A DNA stretch of 64,000 bases from Bactrocera neohumeralis (Eukaryota > Arthropoda > Insecta > Diptera > Tephritidae), in NCBI RefSeq assembly GCF_024586455.1, contig NC_065922.1, positions 27,152,089 through 27,216,088 of the forward strand, in the 5' to 3' direction. The translations under genes were made by a program, and so were the position numbers. Below, piece by piece: positions 33,648 to 44,165 of this stretch (the stretch's first letter is position 1; every line of letters starts with the position of its first letter). The notes under the pieces were generated by a model. That model ran no database searches. It saw only the letters and a program-made list of their open reading frames with translations, and was not told where the DNA came from.

Positions 33648-33668
33648 TGGCTGCTGCTGCTGCTGCAG
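33648..33668 (+). repeat. (CTG)n microsatellite
   Basis: GGCTGCTGCTGCTGCTGCAG, a short CTG run common in fly regulatory and UTR DNA. Confidence 0.9.
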
Positions 33669-34879
33669 CTATGTGGGACATTTGACTGTAGTAAATCGAT
33701 AAAATGCAGACAAAGTCACAGCGAGCCAAAGAAGCAAAAAACTAAAAGCAACAACAACAACTGCACGCCTGTAAGTAGGCAAACTTGGCACTTATGGGGC
33801 GCTGACAGCCAATGTTGGCGGGTTGGGACGACGTTGATGGGTTGGGGCGGTGTGTACGTGTGTGTCGACAGATAGGCAGACAGACGGATAGCTACTAGGT
33901 TTTCGTGCAATTAATTTGCGTTTTAAAGTGAAATTTACTGCAAACGCTAATTTAATGAAGCGAAAGCCCTTCGACATCGCCTGACACAACGTCGGTGATG
34001 CACAGTGGCATGCGGCATTGCTGCAGGGTGGAGCGTAGAGCGTTTGACGCCGGGTATGCGGGCTTTGTGGTGGCAACATCGCTTAATTAGCAAAATTATG
34101 CCATTGGCCATAATTTGTTAGACGCAGGCATCGACAGGCAACTCCTCCGTGTATAAATCGGTGTGTCGATGTGTGTGTGTTTGTGTGCTGGGGCACGTGT
34201 TGCAGCACCTGCGGCTCATTGCCACACAGTAGAGGCACATACCTATGTCAGCTTATAGGTACTTTCGATGACTGCTGGCGTCCATCTGTGCATGTTAATG
34301 TATGCGTGTGTGTGTGTGCGTGCATTTGGTAGGGTCAGCAGCAACAATTAAGTTCATGCCATGCCCTCACTTAGGCAAACATAAACACAGACGAGACTTT
34401 TAGTGACACATGTCACTTGCCGCTGCATTTGTTGCACGCGCAGCGCCCTTCGTGTATGTGTGTAAGTGCGTACGTGTATGCATTTATCGATATGTTGTGT
34501 GTAAATAGCACATGCGCTATTGCTTTTGCCTTTTGATTTTGCATTTGCGTTTGTTTGCATAATAACGGCTTCGCCTTCAGGCATTCCTCTTGATTTTGTG
34601 TAAGTCACTGGGGAGTTTTGTAACCACTTCGAATTAGTTGCTACAGTTTGACGTTATTCTGATTCAAATTAGGGGTATATACATATATTATATAGTCTTT
34701 AGACTTCGAAGAAACCAACCTTTTCCTTTGAATCCGTTTTCTGAGCTCAACAGTCGTTTTAGACAAATGGCAGAAGAAGAAGCACTATTTTATACTTAGT
34801 AGAGAGTATCCTTAAACGACTTCTTTATAATAGGAGGAAGCATCTAAATCCGGAGTACGGAACTTTACTCCGCTAAATC

Positions 34880-35340
34880 AACTCATGTCTCGCCGACGGA
34901 AGCGCCGAATTAGGTATTACTTCATGGGAGAGAAAAAGACATTTCAGTCTCGTCTATTGTATGCTGACTGATTCCTAATCTATAGTAAGCTTCCTAGTTT
35001 TTATCGTATGTGTCAAATTTTCCACAGTTACACTACCGCCGAGTGTCTTTAAGTTTAAAAAACAGGACGCTGAAGAAATACTGCTGTGAAGTCTGTACAC
35101 GTCGGACAATACGAACTGTCGTCATGATTTTTTTGGAGCAAGTACTTTTCTAAAGCATCTATGTGCAATCAGTATTTGGGTTAGGTAGAAAGTTCAGGTC
35201 CTCATGTTTCCTGACTATCCACGAATAGATGTATGGGATTAGTCTATGGGTTCATCTTCCTTCGGATGAGGTTTGCCACCGCTGCTGCCACATTGTAAGG
35301 CACTTGGTTCTCTCTACCTTATACTTTATAAATTTCATTG
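34880..35340 (-). pseudogene. LINE fragment, second copy of the 7195-7650 family
   Basis: Aligns with 7195-7650 in the same orientation: TATTACTTCATGGGAGAG, the TCTCGTCTAT(T)/GTATGCTGACTGA block, GTACACGTCGGACAATACG and TTGGGTTAGGTAGAAAG. The minus-strand motif equivalent to EHVFFRCPRF is decayed (VFLQRPVF remains). No RT or RNase H is present. The two copies share similar limits, so both are 5'-truncated near the same place or this is a short non-autonomous derivative. Confidence 0.5.
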
Positions 35341-35479
35341 GATTACCCTATATGACATTAAAACGATAAAATTTCAATCAAAAGAAAACTTCTCAGAAAA
35401 TTTGTGATTGCTTGAATCGGTATTGTTAGAGCGTCAAAGACGGGCAACAGCGAAAACAAAACATGTAATATTATACAGT

Positions 35480-35640
35480 TTGCTTTTCAGTGGAGGGTCA
35501 GGTGGCTAAAAATGTCAAAAATATTTGTGGTCCTGATACTGCGACAGCCAATCATGAGCTATTTCGGTTTGGTCGATTCCATTCCGGTATTTCTGATGTC
35601 AAAGATGCACCAGTCTGGCCAATTGTGAAAGATATCAATA
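35480..35640 (+). pseudogene. Mariner HTH fragment cut by a LINE insertion
   Basis: The plus strand reads VAKNVKNICGPDTATANHEL, FRFGRFHSGISDVKDAP, the second half of a mariner HTH (A-x-x-I-x-x-x-Y-G-x-x-x-x-x-x-x-x-x-x-W-F-x-R-F-x-S-G-x-F-D-V-K-D-A-P). It ends at GATATCAATAGGTTAGG, where the 3' tail of a minus-strand LINE begins. The rest of the transposase is not found on the other side in this window. Confidence 0.65.
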
Positions 35641-36190
35641 GGTTAGGTAAATAAGCTATTTACCGATGAGACCCCGAATAATCCCAATAAGACTGCTATA
35701 GACGCTTGTCCCTTGTGATGCCCAGTACTATTAGGTGTGAATCAAAAAGTCTTCCACAAATTGTTTGAGGCGGCCAATATCAATTCCAGTCTATTCGCCA
35801 GGTTCTCAAAACGCATGGCAACCGAGATGCTTCAACATTAGTCTGACGATAGCCGGACAGTGGATAAAAAGTGTATAGATATTTTCACCTAATCTTCCTC
35901 ATTGCAAAATTGACAAGCTGCGTTCTCTAATGTCTTTTGCATCGCCGTGTGTGTGCCATGGGGATAATATCCAGTTAGGGGTCCTGTCATTGCGGCGATA
36001 TAAACCTTGCTAAGCGCTGTCAGTGCAATGGACCTTTTTAGTTCCTCTCTTGGCCCGAAAGCTTTCGCAAACCCAAGAGTGTTGGCTGCTGAACAACACT
36101 TTCCAAGCCCATAGATCAAGCGTCCGAATGCACGGCGACAGGGCAGCCGCTGCTCGTTTTCATCCTGATAGAATTTCATAGGAAGCAATC
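35641..36190 (-). pseudogene. LINE 3' end: post-RNase H knuckle region
   Basis: A 99-codon minus-strand frame (36188-35889) reads ENEQRLPCRRAFGRLIYGLG, then AALTALSK-like IALTALSKVYIAAMTGPLTG, YYPHGTHTAMQKTLENAACQ and FCNEED. This is the L-T-G-x-x-P-x-G-x-H-x-x-x-x and C-x-x-C-x-E-E-D start of the zinc knuckle of R1/LOA-like LINEs. Downstream on the minus strand comes a decayed 3' untranslated region ending in CTATTTACCTAACCTA at 35641, a TAACC-type LINE tail. The 5' part is missing, as is usual for LINE insertions. Confidence 0.7.
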
Positions 36191-36235
36191 AGCCAGAAGA
36201 GGGCTGTGTTGACAAATAGGAGAGGAATTGTGTAT

Positions 36236-36510
36236 CATTGAACAAAGTTAGGCCACACGCGGCAGAAGTTCCGAGAGCTTGGTTGGAATATAGTTATGCA
36301 CCAGCCTTATAGTCCGTAACTGACACCAAATTAATATTATCTTTTCCTGTCTATGGTGAATGATTTTGCTTGTGGAAATTTTGACTCAAGAGAAACTTGC
36401 GAAACACACTGTAACAGTTTTTATTTATCAATAGGGCCGATGAGTGGAATTATAAAGTTACCTTCAAAATTAAATAGAGACGGGACATTCTGCTGAAATC
36501 TCTTTTTTGG
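36236..36510 (+). pseudogene. Mariner C-terminal fragment (cecropia-like)
   Basis: Reading plus with shifts: a decayed HQDNARPHT-type box as NKVRPHAAEVPRAWLEY, the S-P-x-L-x-P-S-D-Y-H-L-F block as SVTDTKLILSFPVYGE, then FDSRETCE-like and GIIKLPSKLNRDGTF, matching the G-I-M-K-L-P-x-K-W-Q-x-x-I-x-x-N-G-x-Y end of Hsmar/cecropia mariners. Only the last ~90 codons of the gene are left. Confidence 0.6.
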
Positions 36511-37310
36511 CCGTTCAAAAAGGAAGAGAATAAGCTCATAAATCTGGAAAGCTGATATAATGCGGATTGTTTTTATAAACTGAGAAGTCACAATATTGTA
36601 AGTCCAGCCAAGTACCGATATATGGGTTGCTTAATAAGACAAAAAGCTGAATATTCGAGGCCCATCGAGGGACGGAATCCTATATCAATGATATTCCATT
36701 ATGCCAGCACAACACTGGGTAAATCTGCTTGATCAGTAGAAGGAAATAGTCAAAGTTAACTATTTTTCTACTCTCAGCACAATTCAAAAACTAGCTATTA
36801 ACAGAGATCTTGTCTTAACTTTTGACTACATGATCGGAAGCAACATTATCTCTGTAATGTTTAGTGGTGGTTAAAGGCGGAAACTTCAAAAATCTCCAGT
36901 AGATTTGGTGTTAATCTAGGGTTGATGGTGGGTTCAGAACTCCACTAAGTTACGTAGGGAAATTAAATAGGTAATGTCGCAGCTTAAGAATTATTTATGA
37001 CTTAAATGATGTTTTTACGACTTTGAAGCACATATTCTAATTAATCATATTGCTGGTCATGATGTAAATGGTTTAATTTTTTGTAGGAGTTTCATGGTTA
37101 CAATAAATCGTAAAGGAAACTTAAGTGATATAGTAGAGTTCAGGAGAAATGTATATCGTGTTGACTTAAAAAATATTTTAGACGAATACTATGAATCACA
37201 ATTAAGGAAATATTAATCAAAAGTATCAACAAAATAGAATCTATAGACCATCGGCCACGATGAAGTTGATCTACACGCTTTCAGATATAGGAAACTGAAC
37301 CGTACGAAAA
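36236..37310 (+). repeat. ~1 kb composite repeat, copy 1, starting in a mariner C-terminus
   Basis: The segment from about 36281 (GAGAGCTTGGTTGGAATA) to 37310 is matched in the same orientation by 41862-42870. Shared blocks include GATGAGTGGAATTATAAAGT, TACCTTCAAAATTAAA, ATATTCTAATTAATCATAT-like, GTTACAATAAATCGTAAAGG and TTAATCAAAAGTATCA. The first ~230 bp code for the decayed C-terminus of a cecropia-like mariner; the remaining ~800 bp are unclassified. Copy 1 extends about 45 bp further left into the mariner than copy 2. Confidence 0.7.
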
Positions 37311-37710
37311 AGTATGTTTCTCTCCTATATACTTATTATTATAAAATAAGAGTTAGAGGATATATTTACAAGTTTCCTCAATGGGATTTGAGAGTATTAA
37401 ATAGGAATACGTGCAAAAATCTTCCAAATATTTCTAAATACTGCAATTCAGTGTTGTTATTCTTAGAGCCTGAAGCAATTGCTGCCGCTGTCAAATAATT
37501 TTTTTTTTTCGATTTAATTCTTGCTAATCATTAATAAGTGAAATATATTAGTATACAAGTATAGAACCTGGGGTAAAAATATAATCTTATTTATACCAAC
37601 TATAAATAGGTGTCATCCTTTGAACTGGAAAACGTAATATTTCTGATTTAAATCGAAGGCTTTGTCCAATAAAAATAATTGTATATCATCTACGAAGATT
37701 AGAATTTGAC

Positions 37711-37740
37711 TGCAACGTAGCACGTGGTTCGTGCGTTGCA
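37711..37740. repeat. Inverted repeat with central E-box
   Basis: TGCAAC-GTA-GCACG pairs with CGTGC-GTTGCA around a short TGGTT loop, a near-perfect 11-bp stem with a 3-base bulge. The left arm and loop contain CACGTG, the canonical bHLH E-box. Confidence 0.5.
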
Positions 37741-37779
37741 TAGCGATTTATTAACATAAATGTTATAGCGTAGAAGCTT

Positions 37780-37900
37780 TCAGAGAGCGCGCTCCACTTG
37801 CTGCTCTCTCAATCGCTCTGTATAAGTGCGAGAGCATAAGGCAGAGCGTAGGTCGTTTTGTTGCCAGCTGTTTGTTAGTGTGTCATTGGGACAAATAACT
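37780..37900 (+). promoter_or_regulatory. Candidate core promoter with GAGA-like and TATA-like elements
   Basis: A run of CTCTC/GAGAG words (CAGAGAGCGCGCTCCACTTG, CTGCTCTCTCAATCGCTCTG) precedes TATAAG at 37821, followed by GTGCGAGAGCATAAGG and, about 30 bases on, GGTCGTTTTG, an Inr-like site with one mismatch to TCAGT/TCATT. The following text (CAAATAACTGCAAAAAGTGT) is 5'UTR-like. It could equally be part of a retrotransposon LTR. No gene downstream can be linked to it. Confidence 0.25.
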
Positions 37901-37994
37901 GCAAAAAGTGTGTAAAACATTTTACGAATGAAGGTACCCCCTGGATTGATAGTTTGATTGAGATGGACTACTGAGGGCAGTTGACATTAGCATA

Positions 37995-38405
37995 GCTTTA
38001 AATTTTGCATGGGTTATTATCTGAAGCAGCACTACAATTTCTGAAGAAATTGTTCAGATCGGACTTCTATAGCATATAGCTGCCATACCAACTGACCAAT
38101 AAAAGAGAATTCCTCGTATGAGAAACTTTCTTCCCTGAATAATTATCTTTCCGAAATTTAACATGGATTATTATTCGAAGCAAGGCTACAATTTCTGAAG
38201 AAATTATTCAGATCGGAGTACTATAGCATATAGCTGTCATACAAACAGACCAATCAAACTGAACTACTCGTATGAAAAACTTTTTTCTCTGATAAACAAT
38301 CTTTCCAAAATTTGTCATGGATTATTGCCCAAAGCAGTGCTAAAACCTCCGAACAGATTAACCAGATCGCATCACTAAAACCCATAGCTGCCATACAGTC
38401 ATAAT
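37995..38405 (+). repeat. Degenerate tandem array, ~154-bp unit, about 2.6 units
   Basis: GCATGGGTTATTATCTGAAG at 38008, ACATGGATTATTATTCGAAG at 38161 and TCATGGATTATTGCCCAAAG at 38316 mark equivalent points about 153-155 bp apart. Each unit carries GAAGAAATT(G/A)TTCAGATCGG and CTATAGCATATAGCTG(C/T)CATA in the first two units and decayed forms in the third. The same unit occurs inside the repeats at 57510-58185 and 61165-61575. Confidence 0.75.
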
Positions 38406-38439
38406 TCATTAAGAACGCCCTCACCTAATAAAGCGCTTT

Positions 38440-40930
38440 ATTGCCATTTTGACTTCCACGCTGAAGTCACAACAACAAAAATGTAAACAACTCACATATG
38501 TATTACTCCCAACTTACCAACAAATAAGTGCAATCCTCGCGGCGAGTGCTTAGGCTTCAAAACAAAATGAAACACAACATATTTTATAAACCGAGAAACA
38601 ACAATAACAACATATATATATGTGGAATTTATAACTTCAAAGTAAACAAATCATGAATGAGCAAAGCTTTGCCTGCAGTGTTGTGAACACGTGGTCGCCG
38701 GAGTTGAGCGCTCGCAGCGCCTTTGTGCTCTGCATAAGAGCGCCTGCGCGCACAAAGCTACTGGCGCTGTTATGGCACTGTTAAAATATCCTTCACACAC
38801 TGCAGCTACACGTCGCGGCACACCTTGCTGCCGACGTCGACTGCACGGACCGCGACACCGCGCTAGCCATTGAGCGCGCTTCATCCTGCAGCTGCAGCAG
38901 CGACTGAAGTTATCCTTGAAAAAAATGCACACGGATGCTGTTGGCGACGACTGCGACGGCATCGCTCGGCTGGCAATGTTGTCAAACACGACTCATTCGG
39001 GTGTCTGTTGTGACGAAAGGAAATTTTTCGTGTCGTATGGCTTGGCCTTATGCGCTTTTCTTCTGACTTTGGGAATATCCCTCATTTTCTGGCTGCTTGC
39101 CGCATAGGCTGCGATGCTGGCGAGTGCTGATGCTGCGTTTCAGTATGAATCGGGACACACGCTAAGACGGTAACGCCAGCCAAGCGCATTCAACACAAGC
39201 AATCAGTGCTTGCGTGTGTGTGTATGCTCTACAGAGTTGTTGTGGTAAATGCGCGTCGCGTTCGTTCGTTCGTCTTGTCGCTCGTCGCGCGCTCGCTCGC
39301 TCGCTAGTTGTTCGTTGTCGTTTGACCGCTCGCCGCTGGACCACCCAATCGAATTGATGACGGACCGCATGTGCGCTATAAACAAATAACGGTAGTTTGT
39401 TGTTTGAGGTGTGTGTGTGGTGTTTTTTATGTGGCAGCACGACGCACTCAAAGCGTTCAATTGTGTGGCATGTGGTAAGTGTGTTGGTGCAAGCGCCTTT
39501 GTTCTGCTTGTGCATGTGTATGTGTATGTGTGCGCTTTTCAAGTTTGCGAAACGCATACCCTTGTTCATGTTCAGTTTGCAGCATGACGAGGCGTTGCAA
39601 GGGACGCGCTGCTGTTGCAAGTAAACAAAATTTTCGAAAGTGAGCAAAATTCAAAGTGGAAAATTTCAAACTTTTTGCTATGAAAAACTCAACGAAAATT
39701 ACGAAGAAAAAATATTTCTCAGAAATTTTGTACAACACAAAAACAAATTGCGCAAAATGTTAAAAAGTTTAGCAACGACTTCCTTGCAGCAGCTGTGGCA
39801 CAAACAAATGGCAACAGCAACAACGACAGCGCGCGTGCATATTTCCGTCGTGCAACGCACAATTTGTGCTCACTGAAACGCGTTTTCAACATTTTTGACA
39901 TTCACACTTTGTTCGCCAAGCGTTCTGCAGCGCTGCGCTTTTCCCCCAAATAAATGCTTGGTTGTTACGTATACGCAGTGGTGGCTGCTCGCCTCGTTTC
40001 GTCGCCTCTGCAGTGTGCAATGGCTAAAATAGCATTGGCAGCAGCCAGGAAGTCTGTGCAAATTCGCCATGTTTGTGTTACACTTTGTGCCAACAAAAGC
40101 AAAAACAACAGTAAAAACAACAACAAGAGCGAGTGAAGTTGCTTGTGCGAAACAATGAAAAAAGGCGAAATTCGCTAAGGTAATCTGCTGTGAAATATTC
40201 TTGTGTTAAAGTAGGAAAAAAGTGCAAAACAATAGCAAAAACAGCGAAAGTAAAAACAATTTACACACACTAGCACATTGGCAAAGCCAAACACAGCCAA
40301 ATAACAAATACGCAACGCAGCGGTCTTATGTAAGAACTGCAGTCAAAGCAGCTGTCAACGCCATTTGTCGCAGCAGCAGCGTTGGTGGCAGCATTAATGA
40401 CAGCAGAACTTCACTACTTTCCACATAACTGTTTGTTTGGATGTGTGTGTGTGTGCATTTTTGCAAACTGCTGTTGACTGCTGACTGTGGCTGTCTGGTG
40501 GCATACTCAGCGTTGTGTGTGTGTGTTTGTGTACGAGGATGCACCAACGTGTGCAAAATACAAAAAAAAATGCACAAGGAATAACAAAAACAAAACGCGC
40601 GTTGACAGCGTTGCATTACGAAATCATGACAGCGAAATATGTTCTAAGTAAAATCTCTCAAGAGAAACGAAACTTAAAATGGAAACGTGTTAATACGCTG
40701 CTTTTTAACAAGAAATAGAAACGAAAGTCTTCGAAACAAAAATTTTAAAATACATTCTTAAATGAAAAAGTCACCATCAAATATTTTGTATATCTACTAT
40801 AAAGGCAAATGATGAAAGTGCAAGGCAGCGAAAACTTGAAAAGAGAAAGTGAGATTTTGAAAAAGTAGCAGTGAGAAATAGAAAGCGTAATAATGAATGA
40901 AATACTCTTGGGTGGCTGTGAGTAAGCAAT
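38440..40930 (+). other. CpG-rich, CAA/CAG-rich island: candidate promoter and 5' UTR of an unseen gene
   Basis: Likely single-copy DNA with strong CpG content at 38650-38900 and 39240-39350 (CGTTCGTTCGTTCGTC, CGCGCTCGCTCGCTCGCTAG). A TATAAAC on + lies at about 39375, and long AACAACAA/AAAACAACAG leader-like text follows to 40250. Possible splice donors are CTAAG|GTAATC near 40179 and GGCT|GTGAGTAAG at 40918 after a short ATG frame at 40893. Low-complexity frames on both strands overlap heavily, and none looks like a conserved protein. The plus direction is favoured by the leader-like composition only. Confidence 0.35.
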
Positions 40931-41861
40931 AACAACAAAGCAGCTTAAAGCGTTAAGTTAAAGGATAAATCGAAAAAAATATGATTTCTAATACCAAATA
41001 CTATTTATGTAGTGCCAAAAAAAAATAGTTTTATGTGAAAAGAATTTTTTTAAGAAAACTGTGTTATGGATGCGCTGTAGAACAAGTGATATCTTTCCAT
41101 TATTGTTGTAAAAATTTTGCATTAGAAATAGTTGCTTGTTGCTATTTTATAAATTTTTAAACGTAGTATATATTTCTTTCTAAATAAAGTGGATAATGGG
41201 CAACAGTGTAGGAGACTGAATAGTTGTCATCCACTAAATTTCCTCTTTCGATCTGTTCTTAGATTTTGGAGCTTTTATTTCACTTTCGTGTGTATAAAAT
41301 ATTTTTTATTTTACTTCAACAAAATTGTGCTGGCGCAAATTTACTTACTGTCATTTTAATAAGAGAACATACTCAAAATAAAACTGAATATTATATAAAA
41401 TAAAGTTTTTTTGAAATGCCTTACTGTGCTATCTAGTGAATACTTGATATGAATATTTTACTTTTAGTGATATATGGGCTAAAAGAATGACAAACAAGTT
41501 TCATAAAAGGCGCTTTGAGCCCAGCACCTGGGAAATATATTTTTCGATCCAAGCACAACCAAACTTGCCACCATAAATTTAGTTATGAATAATTAGTTTC
41601 AAGAAATTTGTATATGGTCTAAATAAAAGCACATACTGATGTAAGAAATGACGTCCAAAAAAATTTTGGATCCAGCTCCCCGCCTCAGGTGGATTTTCTC
41701 CCAATTTGTATAATTTTTTGTAATAAATCTGCAAACCAAATATTAGTTGAGTTGAATCACATTACAAGTATTACCACAAACACGTCTCTCTAAAGTGGTA
41801 GTTGCTAATATTGGATATTATACGAATACAAATACTTTCCAAAATATATTTTTGTAAGAGA
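40931..41861. other. AT-rich spacer, no gene seen
   Basis: No domains or repeats recognised. Confidence 0.45.
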
Positions 41862-42870
41862 GTACTGGTTGGGAGACTCTTATTCATCCGCCTTTTAGTA
41901 CGTAACTGGCACCAAATGAATGCTATCCTTTCCTGCCTATGGCGTATGATTTTGCTGAAGGGAAACTTGACTCAAGAGAAGCTTGTGACACAGAGTGCTC
42001 CAGTTTTTCTTTATCAATAGGAAAGATGAGTGGAATTATAAAGTTACCTTCAAAATTAAACAGATCTGCAGCCATTCTGCTAAAATCTCTTTCATGACTG
42101 TTCAACCCAAAAATAAAGAGAATTATAATTCTGGAAAGCTGAAATAAGGCGGATAGTTGTTATAGACTGAAAAGTCCGAATATAAGTCTGACCGATAAAT
42201 GGGCTGCTTAATAAGACAAAAAACTGCACATTCGTAGCCCATCGATCGAAGGAATTCTATATTGATGATATTCTATTATGCCACCACAATGCCGTACACT
42301 GAACTGTTGATCTGTAGCATGGGATAGTCAGAAATAATTATTCTTCTACCATCAACACAATTCAAAAATTACGAATTAGCAAAAATCTTGTCTCAGCTTC
42401 TGACTGCATGATCGGAGGCAGCATTATTTGTGCAATGTTTATGGGTGGTTAAGGCGAAAACTTCAAAAGTAGTCTCATAAAACGGATAAGCAAATATGGT
42501 GCGAATCTTGGGTTGATGGTAGGTTCAGAACTCCGTTAAGACACTTAGGGTTAAATAATTATTTGTGACTTAAATGATGTATTTACGACGTTGAAGCACA
42601 TATTCTCATATGTTATACTGCTTGTCAGTATGGTAGTGGCTTCTCATTTTTGTAGGAGTAGTAGTTACATTAAATCGTAAAAGAAACTTCAGTGATATAG
42701 TGGAGTTCAGAAGATATGTTTATCGTGTGAATTTTAAAAAGCTTATAGATGAATCCAATCAACTAAAATTAACAAAATATTAATCAAAAGTATCATCTGT
42801 ATGGAATCTGTAGATCAGCTGCCATGATGAAATTGATCTATACGCTTGCAGATATAGGAATCTAACTCAT
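41862..42870 (+). repeat. ~1 kb composite repeat, copy 2
   Basis: Same order and orientation as 36281-37310. The first part reads, on the plus strand, GWETLIHPPF, LAPNECYPFLPMAYDFAEGK and LDSREACD, then GIIKLPSKLN: the C-terminus of a cecropia-like mariner, better kept here than in copy 1. After about 42090 the match continues through ~780 bp of unclassified sequence (GTTACATTAAATCGTAAAAG, TTAATCAAAAGTATCA) and stops near 42865 (GATATAGGAATCTAACTC). Confidence 0.7.
41870..42090 (+). pseudogene. Mariner C-terminal fragment in composite repeat copy 2
   Basis: GWETLIHPPFST then LAPNECYPFLPMAYDFAEGK corresponds to G-W-E-V-L-M-H-P-P-Y-S-P-D-L-A-P-S-D-Y-H-L-F. LDSREACD and, in another frame, GIIKLPSKLN follow. 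The catalytic D of the S-P-D-L-x-P-S-D box is lost (APNE). No upstream catalytic boxes are present. Confidence 0.65.
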
Positions 42871-43084
42871 AAAAAACATAATTATGAAGTTAAACCTAAG
42901 TCGTCGACAGTTAGCTGAGCTGTGTAACATACCCTCTATACCCTCTATACTCGTACATACTATGTATGCTACGCATAAAATGTTATTTTTTCCAGGGGTA
43001 AATGCCGATTATACAAGTTTTCCCAATAAAAATGATATGATTTCTTGTAAAGCAACTGACGCTATTTGCTAATGAAATTCAAAT

Positions 43085-44165
43085 GTTTTTTTTATTTGAT
43101 GAGAAGTGCAGCCGATACAATTAAGTCCTGAATATAACATCATTCAAATGGCTTTCACGACTTCTTTTGTAGGAACAAATCGGTGAACTCAATTTTCGTG
43201 TACTTTTTCCACTAAATCAAATTGTATGTCATGATTATCACATTCAAAATTGACTTCTAAAACTTGAAGAGAGTCTAGTTTATTGCTAAAGTACAATGAC
43301 TTCAAAAAACCACACAAAAAATATTCTAATGGTGTTAAATTACAACTTCTTGGCGGTCTTTCAATGTCACAATTGCCTGAAATAATCAAATCTCTGAACT
43401 TTTCTCGCAATAATTCAGTTGTTGCACGTGCTGTGAGGCACATAGTCCTGTCTTTTTGGAGCCAGATGTTGTCAAGATCGATTTCTTACAATTGGTAAGT
43501 TGGTTATCAGCGATCTATTTGGCAGTAACGGTGTCACGAACCCCTTTTAGAAAGAAGAGCAGAACGGTGATTCCAACAGACCAAAAGCCTTACCAAACTG
43601 TCAATGTAATTGTGGTTCGTGAATAAATTGTGAATTCTCTTGGCACCAGAATCGTCATTTTTATTTATTTACCGAACCACTCAGTTGAATGTGAGCCTCA
43701 TCAGAGAACATAGTTTTCTTAAAAAAATCATTATCGTTTTCAAGTTGTTCCAAACCAAAATCCATAAACTCACGACGTTCACAATAGTCCAATGGCTTCA
43801 GTTCTTAAGTGAGAACAATTTTAAATGGATGCAAGCACCTCATCCTTGTGGGTTGAGACAGTCCCAATTCTTGAGAACGTCTTGGAATCGATAAATTGCG
43901 GTCTGCAGTAATACTTGTCTGAACGGCAGCACAATTTTCATTACTTTGAGCGGTCTTGGCACTTGAATATCATGTAAAGAAAGTAGTCGCTCGCAATTTT
44001 CAACAATTCGAGGAATAGCGAGCACAAGTGGATGATTACGTATAACGACCATAAAATGGCAAAAGCGCACGAAAAGTTGCAATTGGAGAAGAATTACTTT
44101 GATAATAAAACTGAATAATTTGTAAACTCGATTCTTGCATCTTATATCTTTTCATGATAAAACTT
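43085..44165 (-). mobile_element. Tc1-like element, copy 3 of family D
   Basis: The minus-strand transposase relic spans 43130-44155. The 3' side begins AATTCAAATGTTTTTTTTAT, like copy 1 at 15990. The first ~100 bp outside the ATG resemble no other copy, so the 5' end is probably truncated. Confidence 0.7.
43130..44155 (-). pseudogene. Tc1-like transposase relic (family D, copy 3)
   Basis: Starts at 44155 with MKRYKMQESSLQIIQFYYQS, then SSPIATFRALLPFYGRYT, a stop and decayed text, then FSDEAHIQLSGSVNK with the first catalytic aspartate kept, and near the end TARATTELLREKFRDLIISG, CDIERPPRSCNLTPLEYFLC and FSNKLDSLQVLE. The PPRSCDLTPLD box has D changed to N and the last D to E. The ~84-codon stretch at 43189-43443 is open; the whole gene is not. 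It is more compact than copy 1, with decay and deletions in the middle. Confidence 0.8.

Larger units (their letters stand above)
32466..34640. other. Likely single-copy CA/CpG-rich island, possible regulatory or UTR DNA
   Basis: From about 32690 composition changes: higher GC, many CACACA, GTGTGT, CAACAACAA and CTGCTG words, and none of the local transposon families. Overlapping frames on both strands (for example 33095-33406, 33418-33729, 33792-34079 and 34354-34608) are low-complexity translations of simple repeats. Such islands in flies are often promoters, 5' exons or enhancers; no exon can be shown here. Confidence 0.45.
37311..37929. other. Spacer with hairpin and promoter-like segment
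   Basis: No coding content recognised. The hairpin at 37711-37740 and the TATA/GAGA-like stretch at 37780-37900 are listed separately. Confidence 0.4.

Noticed and set aside
33095..34608. Several 80-100 codon frames rich in His/Thr or Cys/Val
   Set aside because: Direct products of CACACA/GTGTGT and CAACAA simple sequence; both strands are open at once.
38651..39647. Frames of 112 and 161 codons on the minus strand in the CpG-rich island
   Set aside because: Low-complexity Cys/Arg/His-rich translations of GC and CA repeats; no motif. The plus-strand leader reading is more plausible.
42884..43072. 62-codon plus frame with repeated IPS residues
   Set aside because: Results from a tandem TACCCTCTATACCCTCTATA; no other support for coding.
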